64,000 nucleotides of DNA, taken from assembly GCA_964057225.1 (NCBI GenBank), contig OZ059899.1, positions 14,578,501-14,642,500 on the forward strand, read 5' to 3'. The DNA comes from Auanema rhodensis (taxonomy: Eukaryota > Nematoda > Chromadorea > Rhabditida > Rhabditidae). The stretch's first letter is position 1. The number at the start of each line of letters is the position of its first letter. Shown here one piece after another: positions 59,568-64,000 of the stretch. The position numbers and the translations under genes were made by a program. The notes beneath the pieces are model-generated. The model searched no databases. It saw nothing but the letters and a program-made list of their open reading frames with translations, and was not told the origin of the DNA.

Positions 59568-60107
59568 TTTTCTTTCTTTAACTCACTGTCATTTTCCTCT
59601 CTTTTTTTGTTCTTTTTTGCTCTATGCTGTTCCTCTCACTCACTGCTTGGTTCAAATCCAAAAAATATAATTTGGGTATTACTCGTTAAGCTGTTCAATC
59701 ATATAAGCTAACTTACAGCCATATATGTGTAATTCATAGAATCAGCTCTACAGAACATAAGCACATAGCAATATTGAGGAGAGAAAGCATGTTACAACTT
59801 GATGTCTCATCTTCATTTACCTTATTCTTTCGTCTTTTTTTTGTTTCTGAAATCGATTCATATACATATGTATGTTGTCAATGTTATTTAAGCTATCGAC
59901 CTCAGCTGTTCCTCTGTTCTTCTGTCATTTGGACAAAGATATAGAGAATCAGATTCTTCACTATATTTGGAAAAATTACTGGTCTATAACTTATATTTCA
60001 TCAAAAATTCTGTTTTTTCCTGCTCATTCATTCATTGTATTTCTTCTTCTCTTCTCGATTACCAACACGAAACTCGTCACCTTACTTCCTAATTCGTCTT
60101 CACAACA

Positions 60108-60131
60108 ATGGGTCAAAGAACATATTCGAAG
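60108..60131 (+). CDS. possible short first exon
   Basis: ATG GGT ... AAG, eight codons (MGQRTYSK), ends at a good donor (AAG/GTGAGT), phase 0. Gly at position 2 followed by a polar stretch could be a myristoylation context. It is too short to assess by composition; the donor is the only support. Confidence 0.2.
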
Positions 60132-60727
60132 GTGAGTTGTATAAGCTATGCTGATCAGTTTTTTCTATCTCATCTTAACAATGCCTATTCTGATTTTCTT
60201 TTTTTATCATTTTCCTTCCTTCTCGTCTTCTTTCTTCAGTTCGTCTTCTGTGTCTGTTTGTCCTTCATTCTTCACTTTTTTCCATATTCTCCTCCTTATT
60301 CTTGTCCTCTAACTGTGAATTATTCCAATTTATGTAAGTAAAGACAATTCTCCTTCTGTTCTAACATCAATCTCTACATCAACTTTGCCACCTCCTTCGT
60401 GTTCTTCTGTCTTTTCCTATAGTCTTTTCCTCATTTTCGTCATATTCCTACCTTCGTATCCATGTATATCCTCCCTTCTCATCCTCTACACATTCTCTAT
60501 CTCAGCTTCTATTTCTCGTCTTGTCAAGCTTCAACCATTCTAGCCTTATTCGTTAAACTCTATTCCCAGTTTCATTTCTGCAAAGTTCATGGAGGCAGGA
60601 AGTCCAGTTTTATAATAACTTTCTACGTGTTTCCGCAGAAAAAAAAATGAAATCGAAATTTGTCAACTTTTTGTTGCAAATTTCAAAAACTTTTTCTTTT
60701 CTGTGCATCTTCCCTCTTAGCCCTCTG

Positions 60728-60747
60728 TCTCTCTCTCTCTCTCTCTT
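60728..60747 (+). repeat. (CT)n microsatellite
   Basis: CT run of about 20 nt. Confidence 0.85.
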
Positions 60748-60988
60748 TATATATTTCTTTCTGTTTATGTTGTTCTTCTTATTCTGTTCTCGTACAACCT
60801 ATTTGTAACTTTTATTGCAATTTAATAATAATTTATTATATTTATATAAATAAAATAACGAAAAGAGTCTCTTTCTCTCTTGATATTTGTATGTTTTATC
60901 TATTTGTAACCTAATGGATCTCAAATAAAAACATCTTCAGTTTCATTTTTTCTTTTTCTCTCTTGATTTAAATCGCATTCTGCCTCAG

Positions 60989-61073
60989 GCGTTATGCTTC
61001 CGTTGCTAAACTACACAACTTGCTAGCTGACCATTCAAGCGATGACAGCAACAGTCTCATCACACTTCTACTT
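60989..61073 (+). CDS. candidate exon, unidentified
   Basis: A TGCCTCAG acceptor is followed by an open frame reading RYASVAKLHNLLADHSS and then an acidic/Ser segment. Possible donors are at 61053/61054 and 61073/61074, both ordinary at best. The peptide is not low complexity and the DNA is GC-richer than its surroundings. No family is recognised. Confidence 0.25.
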
Positions 61074-61492
61074 GTTATACTCTCTTAATACTTTGCAAAT
61101 CTTTTATGATTTTATGATCAAATCCTCATTATCCTCTCTTCTGCTTAATTTCCGCATATCCTTCGTCCTTCTCCCTCTCCACCTCATGCTTCTCCTTCTT
61201 CCTATCTTTGCCTTCTTTCTAGATATGACAACTCTCTGAGGCAATAAGCAGAAATAAGATTACTTAACCCAATTTTAAGTTTTTTTTCTGTTGGAGCTTT
61301 GCAAGTTAATCAGCCTCATACGATTACTCGTTTCTAACCCTATTTTCAGCTCTTGCTCCCAGGTAAGCAGCTACCTATCTCGTTACCAATCTTTGCTACT
61401 TATTTTACTCACGCATCCTGCGTACACAAAGTTATTTTTTTGAGTTTTATAGAACGAAATGCAATTTTCACTTATTACTTCCTTCCTTGCAA

Positions 61493-61523
61493 TCTCTCTC
61501 TCTCTCTCTCCCTCTCTCTCTCT
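61493..61523 (+). repeat. (CT)n microsatellite, interrupted
   Basis: CT run with one CCC interruption. Confidence 0.85.
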
Positions 61524-61881
61524 TCAACTTTTCTCTACCTTTTTCCTGATGATTGTTTTAACTCTTCTTCCTTTAGCTGATGTCGTCGGCATTTCTTTCT
61601 TTTTGTGCAAAACTTATTGATTTTTGAATTCTAAACACTATTAGAAGGATCAATCTTTTCCTTCTGTTTCTTTTCTTTTCAATACGTTCCGTATTTCATT
61701 CAGCTTATTCACTTGTTATGTTTTGTTTTTCTTTTGTGTATTTCCTCATCTTAAACCTTTGCAACACTTGTGTTTGCTGAATTTCGAATTTAAATTCGAA
61801 TCTTTTTTGTGTTAATTTCATCCTCTTTCTCCCTATATTCTACCCGTATATGGTTAAGTCATCAGCACCTTTTCTCTTATA

Positions 61882-61909
<28 letters not shown>
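61882..61909 (+). repeat. (CT)n microsatellite
   Basis: CT run of about 27 nt. Confidence 0.9.
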
Positions 61910-61912
<3 letters not shown>

Positions 61913-62257
61913 TTGCCTTACTACACACAGCTTCCGGTTTCTCACTTTTTTTGTTGTTTTACTTTACGTGAAGAGCCACGTATGCTATTTATCTCATTCA
62001 TTTCATTTTCTATCAATTTGATCAAGCAGAATGGTTGTATTATTGTAGCTCTCCAATCATTAATTGAGCTCTCATTCACTGTCATATCACAACCTGTTGC
62101 TTCATTGTTAGCCCCTCTAACTACTTCGACTACTACTCTTCGCCTGCTATTAGTGGTGGTGATGTAAGCGAGAGAGATGCAGGGCAGGAGAATTTAAAAA
62201 AAAATGAAAATATTTCAAATTATCCAAAAACACATACACATACACAACTCTCAGTAT

Positions 62258-62279
62258 ATGTGTGTGTGTGTGTGTGTGT
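62258..62279 (+). repeat. (TG)n microsatellite
   Basis: Pure TG run preceded by ACACAT repeats, so the two could pair as a hairpin. Confidence 0.9.
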
Positions 62280-62639
62280 TCTTCACAATTTCTTCATCTG
62301 AATATTTCATCAATTTGACAACATCATCATATTCTGTGTGCAATTTCTGATTTATCAACTTTACGAAAAAAAAAATTTTTTTTTCCGGAAAATGTTGATG
62401 ATCGTCATCTTCATTTCCGGCTTATTTTCCCGTTTATAAGGAAGTATCATTTCGTTCATATTAAACTTATTATTCAGAGAACAGACAATGTTCTGTGCTT
62501 CTTCTATCTTACTATCTATTCTCGTCTCGTCTCGCTCATGCATTCCTCATTCTACTTCTTCGTCTGAATAGTACTGAACTGAGACGTTGAAATCACTTCT
62601 TGAGACATACTCGGAATTACTAAGCTTAATTCCTCCATC

Positions 62640-62790
62640 ATGTCGACTCAGCCGTCACTATGCAGTTATGATTGTAGAAGTGTGTCTGGTTGCCTATCTA
62701 GCGAAGGTTTTGCCAGACACCGTCATCCATCTACGGTATCAGATTATCGTGTCATGTATCATCATCATGACAAGAGAGTCCAAATATGCA
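62640..62790 (+). CDS. possible exon, unidentified
   Basis: ATG 62640 opens a Ser/Cys/His-rich frame (MSTQPSLCSYDCRSVSG, later RHRHPSTVSDYRVMYHHH) in a GC-richer patch. The frame stays open to 63001, but its later part is low complexity, so the right border is approximate. A usable donor may be ACG/GTATCA near 62736. A second frame is also open across the same bases, which weakens the call. Confidence 0.2.
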
Positions 62791-64000
62791 AGCCTTCTTC
62801 ACGTATCATTTCTTCTTTTCTCCCTCTCTCTCCTATCGTGTTGTCCACCCGTTTTCACTCCTACTCGTTCTACGTCTCCTTCTTCTTCACCACAAGCTGC
62901 TTTGTAAATCGGAGGGCCGCTGAGCCGTTTTTCCGAATTCTGTCGTGCCACATGTCTTTACATGGGAATAAGCATTTCAATCTTCCAAGATGTTTGACGT
63001 AACAAGCCTGAAATAGTGATTTTCTCCATTCTATAAGATCCTCCTCCGTACACTAACTTGACCAGAACGCTCTGTGAATCACCCATCACTCATCCATCAC
63101 GATCATCATCTTCATCATCAGCTTCATCATAACTTTCTATTTTTTTTAATTTTTCTTTATGCCAGCTAGCTAGCTGCTGGCTTGCTTGCACAGCTTCAAC
63201 TATCATCCTCGTTTCACTTTTTCATCTTTCAAACCACATAGTATTTCTTGTGCTGCAATCCCGTTACTCATGAAACGACGTTTTACTTTTTCAATTCAAA
63301 CACTCCCCCCCCCACGGCATTTATCTGCTGCTGTATACACTACTTTACTGCTTCACTCTATCCCCTCCTCCCCTCTCATACTATCGTTCTCTTTCTTGTA
63401 ACACATAAATCATCTCGCAATCAGTTTGTTAAATTGACTCAAATTCTTCTATTTATAGTATCTATTCCGATATTTTTTAAAAATAAAATTTATCCTTCCT
63501 TCCTATTCATTTCAACTATTTTCCCATTCGCTTCCAGTGCTTTCCTCTTCAATTTTTTTCATCCCATGCTTTATACCTACTTCATCATCTTAGTTTCACA
63601 ATCCTATTTGATGTGATATGCTGTATCAATCGACTAACAAGCCTGCCTCATCTACTTCCTCCAATTATTACTTCTATTCATCATCATCATCACCATCATC
63701 ATCATGGTTATAACGGCTATGTTTAGATCTGGTCCTCCTTTACACAGTTGTTTCTCAGTGGGTTATCCCCGTTCTTCATATCTTCTTTTCCTTTTTCCTA
63801 TCTTCTCCTCGTTTTTGAACTCTTCTTCATAATATTGTTTTTATTCTTTTTCTTTGTCTATCTTTTGTCTCTTTCTAGAAGATTTTCGTCTCCTACCCTC
63901 CGTCTATCTCTCCACATGGACTTACTATTATTCAACTACAACTGGGATAAGCTAAAGTCAAACTTCAATCTCAATTCATAATCAATCTCTTTTCCTTCTA

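Larger units (their letters stand above)
44181..64000. other. gene-poor right flank, probable giant introns
   Basis: Apart from the listed candidate exons, this 20-kb tract is AT- and pyrimidine-rich DNA with many (CT)n runs and GAT/GAA/TCA triplet repeats. Long open frames in it translate to low-complexity Ser/Leu/Phe and are not genes. The layout fits large introns of a gene read on the + strand that continues past 64 kb, but this is inference. Confidence 0.4.

Noticed and set aside
59649..59659. GGTTCAAATCC, a tRNA B-box-like sequence
   Set aside because: No matching A box, acceptor stem or anticodon arm can be drawn around it.
1..64000. CRISPR arrays, rRNA genes, intact transposons or viral genes
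   Set aside because: All repeats seen are simple microsatellites; no spaced repeats, rRNA-like blocks, transposase, reverse transcriptase or integrase motifs were found.

Overview
Organism: the window is AT-rich animal DNA from a compact genome. Most introns are about 45-60 nt (GT...AG), neighbouring genes sit a few hundred bases apart, and nearly every start codon lies within 0-28 nt of a splice-acceptor-like sequence. This pattern fits a spliced-leader trans-splicing animal, most likely a nematode. Other small-intron invertebrates are not excluded, and I saw no spliced-leader gene or species-specific marker.

Layout: (1) 1 to about 9.2 kb is a gene-poor left flank of pyrimidine-rich DNA, (CT)n/(GA)n microsatellites and TCATCA-type triplets, with a few weak candidate exons. 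(2) About 9.2-40.8 kb is a gene-dense island. In order it holds a neuropathy-target-esterase-like phospholipase (PNPLA6/7, +), a TLDc protein of the MEAK7 type (-), an inositol polyphosphate 5-phosphatase (+), a 51-residue putative membrane microprotein (+), the mitochondrial chaperone Tim8 (+), TTC7 (+) with an axonemal dynein light intermediate chain (DNALI1/p28) gene nested in one of its introns on the same strand, Gemin2 (+), the giant HEAT-repeat protein GCN1 (+) and mitochondrial GatB (+). (3) About 40.8-64 kb is a second gene-poor tract loaded with long (CT)n runs. It contains a well-formed first coding exon at about 44.1 kb and several isolated exon-like segments, probably the N-terminal exons and giant introns of one unidentified gene that continues beyond the window.

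How the genes relate: several island genes are housekeeping genes of mitochondria, translation or snRNP assembly (Tim8, GatB, GCN1, Gemin2), while NTE, TTC7 (PI4KIIIalpha scaffold) and the 5-phosphatase act on membrane lipids. Spacing suggests two possible operon-like runs: microprotein-Tim8-TTC7 and GCN1-GatB. MEAK7 and the 5-phosphatase share a divergent promoter containing a nearly perfect palindromic RFX-type X-box. Together with the nested axonemal dynein gene this hints at ciliary gene regulation, but that link is inference.

I did not find a defence system, CRISPR array, rRNA, tRNA or intact transposon. The items I would check first are the nested dynein gene, the X-box, the microprotein paired with Tim8, and the unidentified gene spread over the right flank.
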